Below are positions 31,854 through 40,540 of a DNA stretch of 64,000 nt, one piece after another (position 1 is the first letter of the stretch; each line of letters begins with the position of its first letter). A model generated the notes under the pieces. It did no database searches and was not told where the DNA came from. It saw nothing but the letters and a program-made list of their open reading frames with translations. The stretch is from CAYXLW01 sp964466055 (lineage in GTDB: Bacteria > Patescibacteriota > Gracilibacteria > GCA-2401425): NCBI GenBank assembly GCA_964466055.1, contig CAYXLW010000002.1, positions 62,001-126,000 on the forward strand. Reading direction: 5' to 3'. The position numbers and the translations under genes were made by a program.

Positions 31854-33983
31854 ATGGATAAAGACAAAGTTTTAGCACGTATTAAAACGCTTCGGAAAGA
31901 AATAGAAATAGCTAATGAAGCTTATTTTACTAATGATGAAGAAATACTACCTGAATCAGTAAGAGATTCTTTAAAACGAGAATTAATTGAACTTGAAGAG
32001 GAATTTCCAGAATTTAAAACACTAGATTCACCTACACAAAAAATAGGATCTAAGCTTAACGAAAAATTTCAAAAAATTAAACATTTACATAAAAAAGAAA
32101 GTCTTAGTGATATTTTTACATTTCAAGAATTAGAAGAGTGGCAAGAAAGAATCCAAAAAGTTCTTCCTGAAAAATTTGAATATTTTGTTGAATTAAAATT
32201 AGATGGATTAAACATCACTTTAACTTATGAAAAGGGTGAATTTATTCGTGCTGTAACACGTGGTAATGGAATTGAAGGAGAAAACGTAACTCACACAGTA
32301 GAAACAATACAAAGCATTCCTCACAAATTACCTTCATATTTTAATGGAGAAATTTCTGGAGAGGTGTTTTTTATGAAAAAAGATTTTGAGAATATGAATA
32401 AAGAAGAAAATGGAAAGTTTGCTAATCCTCGTAATGCAGCAGCAGGAACTATAAGGCAACTTGATCCTGAATTTGCAAAAAGAAGGAAGTTAAGTTTTTT
32501 CCCTTATGCAATATTTAGTATTCAGGAGTTGTTATTGAATAGTCAGTTAGATGTAAAGAACTTTTTACAAGAACAAAAATTTCAAGTTGAAGAGGAATCA
32601 CAATTATGTAAAAACTTAGAAGAAGTTGAAAATTATATTAAAAAATGGGCAGAAAAAAGAGATTCTCTTCCTTTTGAAATAGATGGAATAGTGGTAAAGG
32701 TAAATGAATTAAGACAGCAGAAAATTTTAGGATCAACTGCGAAAGCACCTCGTTGGGCTGTCGCATATAAATTCCCAGCAGAAATTTCTCAATCGCAAGT
32801 TATTAGTATAGACTTACAAGTAGGAAGAACAGGTGTTGTAACTCCTGTCGCAAACTTAAGACCAACAATTTTAGCAGGAAGCACTGTTTCTCGTGCAACT
32901 CTTCATAATGCGGATGAAATAGAAAAAAAGGATGTTAGAGTAGGGGATACAGTAATGATTCATAAGGCAGGAGATATAATCCCTGAAGTTCTTGAAGTAG
33001 TTAAAAGTATGCGTTTAGATGAATCTGAAAAATTTGTATTTCCTGAAAATTGCCCAGTTTGTAATGGTAAGCTAGAAAGAATAGATGAAGAAGTTGCTTA
33101 TAGATGTACTAATCAAAAATGTTTTTCTATCCATTTAGAAAGCTTAAAACATTTTGTAAGTAGAAAAGGAGCAAATATAGAAGGACTCGGAGAAGAAGTC
33201 TTGAATGACCTTATTGAAATGAAGTTAATTGAAGATTTCTCAGATATCTACTCTCTTTCAAAGCACGATCTTTTAATGTTACCTTTTTTTAAAGAGAAAA
33301 AGGCAGAGAATATATTGGAATCTATTGATAAATCTAAAACACTTCCACTACAAAGATTTTTGTTTGCTCTAGGAATTCGTTTTATTGGAGAAGAAACGTC
33401 AAAATTAATTGCTGATTTTTTTAAGAAGCAGTTAAATAAAAAAATAAGAATTGTGAAAAAAGAAAAAGAAGATCAATTATCACTTTTTGGGGGAGATTTA
33501 TCTAACCCCCTTAATCCCCCTTATCAGGGGGAAAAAAATGAAAGAAAAGAAGAGGAATATTTTTCTCTTGAAGAATTTTTTAGTTTAGCAAAGAAAACAA
33601 AAATAGAAGATTTATTAATAATTGATGGATTGGGTGATAAAGCTGTTAAAAGTTTTATTGAATATTTTCATGATGGGAATTCAATTCATATAATAGAAAA
33701 GTTTATTGAGAATGGTGTTAATTTAACTTATGAAGAAGTTAAAAATGTTGAACAAGTTTTTTTTGGGATGAGATTTGTTCTTACTGGAACTATTGAAAAT
33801 ATGACTCGTGATGATGTTAAAAAAGAAATTCAAGATAGAGGTGGGAAGGTGATTTCTACTGTTTCTAAGAAAATTAATGTTCTTATTGCTGGAGCTAGCT
33901 CTGGTTCTAAATTAGATAAAGCTGAAAAATTAGGAATTGAAATTTGGGATGAAGATAAATTTTTATCTAAAATTAATATTTAG
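31854..33983 (+). CDS. ligA: NAD+-dependent DNA ligase
   Basis: 709 residues with the full LigA layout: domain Ia, adenylation domain with nucleophile in 'ELKLDGLNITLTYEKG' (Lys near 119) and 'VTRGNGIEGENVT', OB fold ('QVGRTGVVTPVANLRPT'), zinc finger 'CPVCNGKLERI...CTNQKC', helix-hairpin-helix repeats and a C-terminal BRCT ('GMRFVLTGTIENMTRDD'). It seals nicks in replication and repair. Unusual: a Pro/Asn-rich insertion 'SNPLNPPYQGEKNERKEE' near 546-563 encoded by a palindromic repeat. No ribosome site precedes the ATG. Confidence 0.97.
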   Translation: MDKDKVLARIKTLRKEIEIANEAYFTNDEEILPESVRDSLKRELIELEEEFPEFKTLDSPTQKIGSKLNEKFQKIKHLHKKESLSDIFTFQELEEWQERIQKVLPEKFEYFVELKLDGLNITLTYEKGEFIRAVTRGNGIEGENVTHTVETIQSIPHKLPSYFNGEISGEVFFMKKDFENMNKEENGKFANPRNAAAGTIRQLDPEFAKRRKLSFFPYAIFSIQELLLNSQLDVKNFLQEQKFQVEEESQLCKNLEEVENYIKKWAEKRDSLPFEIDGIVVKVNELRQQKILGSTAKAPRWAVAYKFPAEISQSQVISIDLQVGRTGVVTPVANLRPTILAGSTVSRATLHNADEIEKKDVRVGDTVMIHKAGDIIPEVLEVVKSMRLDESEKFVFPENCPVCNGKLERIDEEVAYRCTNQKCFSIHLESLKHFVSRKGANIEGLGEEVLNDLIEMKLIEDFSDIYSLSKHDLLMLPFFKEKKAENILESIDKSKTLPLQRFLFALGIRFIGEETSKLIADFFKKQLNKKIRIVKKEKEDQLSLFGGDLSNPLNPPYQGEKNERKEEEYFSLEEFFSLAKKTKIEDLLIIDGLGDKAVKSFIEYFHDGNSIHIIEKFIENGVNLTYEEVKNVEQVFFGMRFVLTGTIENMTRDDVKKEIQDRGGKVISTVSKKINVLIAGASSGSKLDKAEKLGIEIWDEDKFLSKINI
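33503..33531. repeat. Palindromic repeat inside ligA
   Basis: CCCCCT-TATC-AGGGGG stem (33516-33531) preceded by TAACCCCCTTAATC. It adds residues without shifting the frame, as in other genes of this window. Confidence 0.65.
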
Positions 33984-34089
33984 TGAAAATAGCGAACTTT
34001 CCTTCCACAAATAGGATTATTCTTTTTGACTAATCCTTATTTTTAAAAAATTCTAAGTCGAAAAGACTTGGAATGACTAATCCCCATCT

Positions 34090-34980
34090 CTATTTTGTAA
34101 CCTCTATATCAATTATAGGGTTTTCATGATCTTTCTCCTTGTTTCTTTGGTTACTCACTTCTTTATGCTTTTCACCAGTAATACCAAGTCTCTCAGCAAA
34201 ATTAATTTCAGACACAATACCAAAATTCATATTCTCTTGTAAAGTTTTAGCAAGCTCAATATAAAAATTACGATCATCTTCATCTGTAATTTCCAATTCT
34301 TCTTCGCTACTTCCTTTATTTATTGTGACTTTACCCTCTTCAAATATGTTAATATAAAGCTCAGATCCTTTATTTTTAAAATGAACTGTAAATCGAAATT
34401 GAGGCCATTCATTTGTTTCTGGAGAAACACTATAGTATTTTACTAGCCTAAGAGTAGTAATGTTACTTTCATTTGGATAATGAAATTCTTGCGATATGCC
34501 ATTTGCTACATATGTTCCTCCATTTAAAAAAAGAGTAGCGCCACTAATTCTGCTAGGTGACACTGAAACACCTTTTTGTTGAATTCTCTCAGGGAGGTTT
34601 GCTGTAATCAAATATTCTTGTTCTAAAGGAGCTTTTTTATCTGGTTCATTTTTTCTCGCGGAATAAGCACTTTTCTTTATATTATTTTCATTAAGATCAT
34701 TTTTATTACATGATGTAAGTAGTGATATTGCTCCAATTGAAATGAGTGATAAAATTAACATTCTTATGCTTTTTGGGATTTCTCTTAAAGCTTCTAATAA
34801 AGTTTTGCTAATTTCTTGTTTGCCAATCTGATCTCCCAAATTTCCCACATTTTCATTTAATTTATAAATACATCTTTCTTGTATAGAAAATAATTTTGTT
34901 ATGAATCTGTTTTGTAAGTGTAAATTTTGTTGGGAAGTAAACATGGTTAAATAATTTAGTAAATAAATTTTTTTTGACAT
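34090..34980 (-). CDS. Predicted lipoprotein-like surface protein with cytoplasmic N-terminus
   Basis: 296 residues. A hydrophobic stretch 'MLILSLISIGAISLLTSC' (74-91) ends in the lipobox LLTSC. The 73 residues before it look soluble, which is unusual for a lipoprotein; translation may really start at Met74. The body is polar and beta-rich with a Glu-rich region near 225 and a charged tail. No known domain. Confidence 0.6.
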   Translation of the reverse strand: MSKKIYLLNYLTMFTSQQNLHLQNRFITKLFSIQERCIYKLNENVGNLGDQIGKQEISKTLLEALREIPKSIRMLILSLISIGAISLLTSCNKNDLNENNIKKSAYSARKNEPDKKAPLEQEYLITANLPERIQQKGVSVSPSRISGATLFLNGGTYVANGISQEFHYPNESNITTLRLVKYYSVSPETNEWPQFRFTVHFKNKGSELYINIFEEGKVTINKGSSEEELEITDEDDRNFYIELAKTLQENMNFGIVSEINFAERLGITGEKHKEVSNQRNKEKDHENPIIDIEVTK

Positions 34981-35003
34981 ACATGGAGAAGGTAAATTAT
35001 AAG
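34974..35003 (+). promoter_or_regulatory. Candidate promoter of the U32/recX operon
   Basis: TTGACA (34974-34979), 18-nt spacer, TATAAG (34998-35003), leaving a leader of about 85 nt before the ATG at 35096. Confidence 0.45.
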
Positions 35004-35095
35004 ATGTTATTTAAAAAGTCAAGTGCTTTTTTATTGTTCATCCTTTGTTACTTAATCTAAGATGTTCAAGATTATTTTTGTTATTAAAACAATAA

Positions 35096-36424
35096 ATGAA
35101 ATTACCAGAACTACTATCCCCAGCAGGAGATATCGAAAAAGCTTATTATGCTTTTAGATACGGAGCGGATGCAATTTATTGTGGAATACCAATGTTTTCT
35201 TTGAGAACAAGAATGAATACCTTTAAAGAAGAAGAGATAAAAGAAATAGTTGAATATGCTCATAAAAACAATAAAAAAGTTTATGTTACAGTAAATGGGT
35301 TTCCTCATCAGCATATGATTGAAGTTATTAAAAAACATCTTCAATTTTTAGCGAAAGTAAATCCTGATGGATTAATAATAGCAGATACAGGCGTCTTACT
35401 TCTTGCAAATGAAATAGCTCCTAATATTCCAAAACATCTTTCAGTACAAACAAGTACTATAAACGAGCCAGCAATGAAATTTTGGATGAAAAATGGAGTT
35501 AAACGCATAATTCTTGCTCGTGAAATGACTATTACTGAAGTAAAAAAAATACATGAAATGCTTCCAGAGTTGGAACTTGAATATTTTGTACATGGAGCTG
35601 TTTGTATGGCTTATTCAGGAAGATGCCTACTTTCTAATTTTATGACAGCACGTGATGCGAATCGGGGGGCGTGTGCACATTCTTGTAGATGGAATTATAG
35701 AATCTATGATGAAAATGGCTATGAAATTGACACTAGTGATCGAGAAAAGGAAAAAGAAATAAATACTAAAGATATTTCAAAAAATATACATGAATTTGAA
35801 TCTAAACAATATTGGGAAGAAGAATTACGTCAAAAAGAATTTATCCCAGTTGAAGAAGATTTTCATGGAACGCATATTATGAGCTCTAGAGATATGTGCA
35901 TGATTGAATATTTAAAGGAAATAATAGAAGCAGGAGTGTGTTCTATGAAAATAGAAGGTAGAAATAAAACAATTTACTACCTTGCAAGTGTAACTAGAGC
36001 TTATGGAAAAGCACTTGATGATATAGCTAATAAAAAACCTTTTGATACTAGCCTGTGGAATGAAATTCATGCGATAGCTAATAGAGGATTTTTTGCAGGA
36101 TTTCTAAAAGGAAAACCAAATGCAGAAGGACAACAATATGAAGCAAATGTTTCTAGATCAACACATGATTTTCTTGGAATTGTACTAGAATGTAAAAATG
36201 GGAAATTAAGATTTGATGTAAAGAATAGAGTTGATGAAGGAGATGAAATTGAATTTGTTTTTCCAAATATCAAAGATGACTTTAAAATGAAGGCAAGAGG
36301 ATTAGAAAAAGGAGAAGAAAAAGTTAAATCTCTTCATGGAGGAAATGGTGATGGATGGATTGAATGTGAAAAGGAAGTCCCAGAAGGAACAATTATAAGA
36401 AAAAAGACAATTATGATTAATTAA
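35096..36424 (+). CDS. U32 family protein, tRNA 5-hydroxyuridine synthesis type (TrhP/YegQ-like)
   Basis: 442 residues, TIM-barrel U32 peptidase-family protein: 'LLSPAGDIEKAYYAFRYGAD' at the N-terminus, 'EYFVHGAVCMAYSGRCLLS' (Cys at about 170 and 178), 'RGACAHSCRWNYRI' with more Cys, and 'CSMKIEGRNKTIYYLA'. The Cys set suits an iron-sulfur or metal site. E. coli TrhP hydroxylates U34 of tRNAs using prephenate; this is the closest known role, the peptidase name being historical. recX starts 6 bp downstream, so they share a transcript. Confidence 0.85.
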   Translation: MKLPELLSPAGDIEKAYYAFRYGADAIYCGIPMFSLRTRMNTFKEEEIKEIVEYAHKNNKKVYVTVNGFPHQHMIEVIKKHLQFLAKVNPDGLIIADTGVLLLANEIAPNIPKHLSVQTSTINEPAMKFWMKNGVKRIILAREMTITEVKKIHEMLPELELEYFVHGAVCMAYSGRCLLSNFMTARDANRGACAHSCRWNYRIYDENGYEIDTSDREKEKEINTKDISKNIHEFESKQYWEEELRQKEFIPVEEDFHGTHIMSSRDMCMIEYLKEIIEAGVCSMKIEGRNKTIYYLASVTRAYGKALDDIANKKPFDTSLWNEIHAIANRGFFAGFLKGKPNAEGQQYEANVSRSTHDFLGIVLECKNGKLRFDVKNRVDEGDEIEFVFPNIKDDFKMKARGLEKGEEKVKSLHGGNGDGWIECEKEVPEGTIIRKKTIMIN

Positions 36425-36430
36425 ATAATT

Positions 36431-36877
36431 ATGGATGAATATAAAAAAATCCAAAATTTTGCTCTAAAACTTCTTACAGGGCGTATGTTTACTATTAAAG
36501 ATTTACAAGAAAAACTTCATAAAAAATTCCCTAATAGTGGTGATGAAGTTAAAAAAAATATTTTAGAACTTGAAGAGAAAAAACTTCTAAACGATGAAGA
36601 ATATATTAGAGCTTATTTGAATTATGAATTAACAACAAATTTCAGAGGAAAATTTGGTTATTTTAAAAAGCTTTATGAAAATGGAATTCCTAAAGAATTA
36701 TTTGAAAAAGTTTGGAATGAGATTAATCCAAATGAATTAGATATTGCAGATACTCTATTAAAGAATAATGAGTTTCGTTTCATAAATGAGAAAGATAAAC
36801 AAAAACGTAAAATGAAAATCCAAAGATTTTTAATGGGGAGGGGTTTTGATTTTGGTATAATTAAAGAATTTTTATAA
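36431..36877 (+). CDS. recX: RecX family regulatory protein
   Basis: 148 residues made of three-helix repeats: 'NFALKLLTGRMFTIKDLQEK', 'ILELEEKKLLNDEEYIRAYL' and 'KRKMKIQRFLMGRGFDFGII'. RecX binds the RecA filament and limits recombination. recA is not in the window. Length is typical. Confidence 0.85.
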   Translation: MDEYKKIQNFALKLLTGRMFTIKDLQEKLHKKFPNSGDEVKKNILELEEKKLLNDEEYIRAYLNYELTTNFRGKFGYFKKLYENGIPKELFEKVWNEINPNELDIADTLLKNNEFRFINEKDKQKRKMKIQRFLMGRGFDFGIIKEFL

Positions 36878-36912
36878 GCAAGAGGATTACATATATTTTA
36901 TCATACATTTGT

Positions 36913-36940
36913 GTAGAGACGCACAATTGTGCGTCTCTAC
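36913..36940. repeat. Perfect 28-bp palindrome (REP-like, GTAGAGAC family)
   Basis: Each half is GTAGAGACGCACAA and its reverse complement. An imperfect member of the same family lies inside the RAYT-like transposase gene at 49610-49637. Between recX and bcp; could also end the recX transcript. Confidence 0.85.
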
Positions 36941-37004
36941 GAAGTTGGTCTTTTAATGAATTATAATAAAGATTAATATAATGCATATTTCTTAAATAAT
37001 TATA

Positions 37005-37475
37005 ATGCTAAAAGTTAATGATAAATCACCAGCAAATATAAAAGCTTTAAACAGTGAAGGTAAAGAAGTTTCACTGTCAAAATATTTAGGTAAATATATT
37101 GTTTTATATTTTTATCCTAAAGATAATACCTCGGGGTGTACAAAAGAAGCATGTGGATTTATTGATTTCAACAGTAAAATCAAAGTATTAGGCGCAGAAA
37201 TTATAGGAGTAAGTAAAGATGACATAAAATCACATAATAAATTTATCGATAAATACAATATAAATTTTGAGTTATGGTCAGATATAAGCCATGAATTAAT
37301 GGAGGCTTTTGGAGTTTGGGGAGAGAAAAAGTTTATGGGGAAAACTTATATTGGGGCTTTTAGGTCAACTTTTATCCTTGATCCTAAAGGAATAATTATT
37401 AATGTTTGGGATAAAGTAAAACCAGAAATTCATGCGAAAGAGGTCTATGAATTTTTAAAAGGATTAATAAATTAA
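37005..37475 (+). CDS. bcp: Thiol peroxidase of the Bcp/PrxQ type
   Basis: 156 residues, thioredoxin fold. 'NTSGCTKEACGF' carries the peroxidatic Cys and a resolving Cys five residues later, the PrxQ pattern. 'SDISHELMEAFGVWGEKKF' and 'AFRSTFILDPKG' are conserved blocks. It reduces hydroperoxides. TATAAT-like sequence overlaps the start, suggesting a very short leader. Confidence 0.92.
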   Translation: MLKVNDKSPANIKALNSEGKEVSLSKYLGKYIVLYFYPKDNTSGCTKEACGFIDFNSKIKVLGAEIIGVSKDDIKSHNKFIDKYNINFELWSDISHELMEAFGVWGEKKFMGKTYIGAFRSTFILDPKGIIINVWDKVKPEIHAKEVYEFLKGLIN

Positions 37476-37529
37476 AAATATTAACTATTTCTTATTTATT
37501 CAGAAATACAAAGTGATAAAATTAATCTC

Positions 37530-37558
37530 TGCATTCGGATGAATTGCAGTTCTTTTTT
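37530..37558 (+). terminator. Intrinsic terminator of bcp
   Basis: TGCATTC and GAATTGCA form a stem with one bulge followed by TTTTTT. Confidence 0.5.
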
Positions 37559-38426
37559 AAAATTTTATATGTACAATTCTGTTTATATTTCCTAAGTCCT
37601 TAATAATTTTTACATCCTTGGTGAAAGAAAATATTTTCTTTATTTCTGTTACTTGATTATCTCCAATTTCCAGAATCAAGTTTTCACAGTTTTCAGATGA
37701 CACTTGTTTGCTTAAACGACGATAATGGTCAAGTCCATCTTTGCCTGAAAATAGTGCTGTATTTGGCTCATGTTTAATAGATGGATGATTCCACGAGTCT
37801 TCAATATATGGAAGATTCGCAATAATTAAATCAAAATATTTTTTAGGGAATTTTTCTAAAAGATCACTTTGGAAAAATTTAATATCAACTTTATGATTTT
37901 CTGCATTTCTTTTTGCAATTCCTAAAGCTTTTGTTGAGATATCACTAGCATAAATATTTATCTTTGAAATCTCTTCTCTGTAGGCGAGGTCACGTGACCT
38001 CGTCTGTTGCTCCAGCTCTTTTTTTAGTGTTATTGCAATACATCCAGAGCCTGTACCTAAATCTAAAATTTTTATTAAGTTAGAATCAAAATCATTTTTA
38101 ATAATTTTTAGAACGTATTCAATGAGTTCTTCTGTTTCAGGTCTTGGGATAAGAACATTTTTATCTATATAAAAATCTCTTCCATAAAACTCTTTTTTAT
38201 TAGTTATGTAAGCAATAGGATAATGATTTTTTCGTTTTTCTATATTTTTTTTAATGATATCCTCAAGTTCTTTTGAAACCTCTACCTCTTCATGCGTTAT
38301 TAAGTATGTTTCTGATTTTTCTAAAAAATGAGAAACAATAATTCTTGTATCTAAGAGAGGAGTATTAGAAATATTATTTAATTCTTTTTTCCCAAACTGT
38401 ATTAAATCTTTAATATTTATTGACAT
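37557..38426 (-). CDS. prmC: Release-factor glutamine N5-methyltransferase
   Basis: 289 residues. N-terminal helical domain 'TPLLDTRIIVSHFLEKSETY', SAM motif I 'ILDLGTGSGCIAITL' and the signature 'IIANLPYIEDSW' (NPPY-type, here NLPY, seen in other PrmC). It methylates the GGQ motif of peptide-release factors. A palindromic repeat adds 'QQTRSRDLAYREE' near residues 138-150, between motif I and the next strand, where other family members have a short loop. Confidence 0.93.
   Translation of the reverse strand: MSINIKDLIQFGKKELNNISNTPLLDTRIIVSHFLEKSETYLITHEEVEVSKELEDIIKKNIEKRKNHYPIAYITNKKEFYGRDFYIDKNVLIPRPETEELIEYVLKIIKNDFDSNLIKILDLGTGSGCIAITLKKELEQQTRSRDLAYREEISKINIYASDISTKALGIAKRNAENHKVDIKFFQSDLLEKFPKKYFDLIIANLPYIEDSWNHPSIKHEPNTALFSGKDGLDHYRRLSKQVSSENCENLILEIGDNQVTEIKKIFSFTKDVKIIKDLGNINRIVHIKF
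37979..38008. repeat. Palindromic repeat inside prmC (TGTAGGCGAG family)
   Basis: The core CGAGGTCACGTGACCTCG (37985-38002) is a perfect palindrome, flanked by TGTAGG and TCTGTTG. The same outer bases occur in the valS copy at 59465. Confidence 0.8.
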
Positions 38427-38476
38427 ACGAAATAGTTCTTTTAATATAAGAATCCATTAATATTTTAAAGATTAAT

Positions 38477-38782
38477 GTGGAGAAAGAAAAGAATTATGAA
38501 GTTATAGTTGATGAATTATGTTTAAAAAGTAAGTGTAAAAACTGCCCTGTTTATGAATCTCATAAAGAAATATTTTCTGAAATATTTGTTAATTGCCTCT
38601 TACTTAAAGCAGTAATTGAATCTCCTTTTATTTTAAGAAAAGCTATGGAGTTATTAGATTCAGTAATTTTTAATTTTAATGGATATGATAATTTTGATGA
38701 TTATATTTGCGAGGTTATCTCAAAATACTTTCCTATACTTACAGATAAGGATTTTGAAGAATGGACTAAAAATAACCAATAA
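38477..38782 (+). CDS. Unknown small protein, 101 aa
   Basis: Begins with GTG. 'CLKSKCKNCPVYE' has a Cys cluster that could bind a metal; the rest is helical ('KAVIESPFILRKAMELL') and acidic. No recognised domain. It lies alone between two - strand genes and ends 4 bp from the gatB stop. Confidence 0.5.
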   Translation: MEKEKNYEVIVDELCLKSKCKNCPVYESHKEIFSEIFVNCLLLKAVIESPFILRKAMELLDSVIFNFNGYDNFDDYICEVISKYFPILTDKDFEEWTKNNQ

Positions 38783-38786
38783 GACG

Positions 38787-40217
38787 TTATTGATCTAGTA
38801 AATTTCTTAATATCTCATTAACAAGTTGAGGATTTCCTTGTCCTTTTGTAGCTTTCATAACTTGTCCTACAAAAGCTCCAAAAAGTCTATCTTTTCCAGA
38901 TTTATACTGAGCAAGCATTTCAGAATTTTCTTCAATAACTTTTTTACAAATATCTTCGAGTTCTTCAAGATTAGAATTTTGTTTCAATCCTTTTTCATCG
39001 ACTATTTCTGTTGGGTTTTTTCCAGTATTATAAATTTCAGGAAAAATATCTTTTGCGATTTTCCCAGAGATAATGTTGTCTTCAATTAGACAAATAAGCT
39101 CAGCAAGATGTTCAGGGCTTACTTTAGTTTCACAAATTGTAATTTGATCTTCGTTTAAAAATTTTATGAGTTCCGAAAGCATCCAATTTGCAACTTTTTT
39201 AGACTGATTACATTGTTTTACAGTTTCTTCATAATAATCCGCCATTTCCTTTGTTTCTGTAAGGAGATAAGCATCATCATGAGAAAGATTATATTGTTCT
39301 TTAAATCTTTCATATCTATCAAGAGGAAGTTCTGTGAGTCCTTTTTTTATATCTTCAATTTCTTTATCTTTCATGATCAAAGGAGGTAAATCTGGTTCAG
39401 GGAAATATCTGTAATCAGCTGCATCTTCTTTACTTCTTTGAATAAGAGAAATTTCTTTGGCTGTGTCCCATCCTCTAGTTTCCTGATCTATTATACCACC
39501 TTCAGATAAAACTTTCTCTTGTCTTTTCTGTTCATATTTAATAGCTTTTTCAATTGCGGTAAATGAATTCATATTTTTAATTTCAACTCTTGTTCCTAAT
39601 TTTTCAGAGCCTTTTTCTTTTAATGAAATATTAACATCAGCTCTAAGCATCCCTTTTTCCATATCTGCATCAGAAACGTTTATATACCTTAAAATTTTCT
39701 GTAATTCTTTAAAAAACATTAATACTTCTTCAATTGATCTAAAATCTGGTTCTGTGACTATTTCCATAAGTGGTGATCCTGCTCTATTTAAATCAACGAA
39801 TGTGCCTTCTTCTGAATGAGAAAGTTTACCAGCATCATTCTCTATATGAATTCGGTGTATTCTAAATTTCTTTCTTTCTCCATTAACAATAGCTTCGATG
39901 TAACCACCAATAACAACAGGTTCATCATATTGAGTTATTTGGTATCCACTTGGATTATCTGGATAAAAGTATGACTTTCTATCAAACTTAGAAAAATTAG
40001 GGATTTTTGAATGAAATGCATGCCCTGTTAATATTGCTTTTTTTACAGCATCATAATTCACTTGTGGTAATTGTCCTGGTTGTGCTGTGCAAATTGGACA
40101 GATATGTGTATTTGGTTTGGCATTAAATGTATCGTTGCTACAAGAGCAAAATAATTTAGATTTTGTATTTACTCTCGCATGAACTTCAAGTCCGACAACT
40201 AGTTCATATTCAGGCAT
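38787..40217 (-). CDS. gatB: Aspartyl/glutamyl-tRNA amidotransferase subunit B
   Basis: 476 residues, full-length. 'ELVVGLEVHARVNTKSKLFC' at the N-terminus, zinc-type Cys in 'CSCSNDTF' and 'HICPICTAQPGQLP', 'DRKSYFYPDNPSGYQITQ' and 'DLNRAGSPLMEIVTEPD' in the kinase-like domain, and a YqeY-like C-terminal tail domain. With GatA and GatC it converts Glu-tRNA(Gln) or Asp-tRNA(Asn). gatA and gatC are not in this window. Confidence 0.96.
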   Translation of the reverse strand: MPEYELVVGLEVHARVNTKSKLFCSCSNDTFNAKPNTHICPICTAQPGQLPQVNYDAVKKAILTGHAFHSKIPNFSKFDRKSYFYPDNPSGYQITQYDEPVVIGGYIEAIVNGERKKFRIHRIHIENDAGKLSHSEEGTFVDLNRAGSPLMEIVTEPDFRSIEEVLMFFKELQKILRYINVSDADMEKGMLRADVNISLKEKGSEKLGTRVEIKNMNSFTAIEKAIKYEQKRQEKVLSEGGIIDQETRGWDTAKEISLIQRSKEDAADYRYFPEPDLPPLIMKDKEIEDIKKGLTELPLDRYERFKEQYNLSHDDAYLLTETKEMADYYEETVKQCNQSKKVANWMLSELIKFLNEDQITICETKVSPEHLAELICLIEDNIISGKIAKDIFPEIYNTGKNPTEIVDEKGLKQNSNLEELEDICKKVIEENSEMLAQYKSGKDRLFGAFVGQVMKATKGQGNPQLVNEILRNLLDQ

Positions 40218-40358
40218 ATTTCAAATGATTAATCTTGTTTCATTTTATTGATTCTTTTCTTTAAAGACAATTCCTTTATTTCCAATAAGTATTATATAAA
40301 ATATTAATGTGAAATTTTATTAATTCTTTTATATTAAATCTTGAAATACAAAGCATGG

Positions 40359-40540
40359 ATGAGTAAAAAACTTAAAAATGGTATTATGCTTGTAGTTATA
40401 GATGAAAAATATCTGAAGGGAAAATTGGCATTTGTGGGTTTAGAAAAAATGAGGAAGGGGAGTTTAAGTTGATTATTTATGGTAAGGCTATTGCTAAAAA
40501 CATTGATCCAGGTAGAATCAACTTGTATGGTTATTATTTA
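40359..40540 (+). pseudogene. Possible frameshifted small gene
   Basis: ATG AGT AAA... gives MSKKLKNGIMLVVIDEKYL and on to 'GLEKMRKG', stopping at 40472. One extra G in the GGGG run at 40457-40460 would continue the frame as 'EFKLIIYGKAIAKNIDPG' and 'RINLYGYYLVD' up to about 40540. It reads like one protein broken by a single-base deletion, or a sequencing error. The gap 40218-40537 holds nothing else. Confidence 0.35.
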
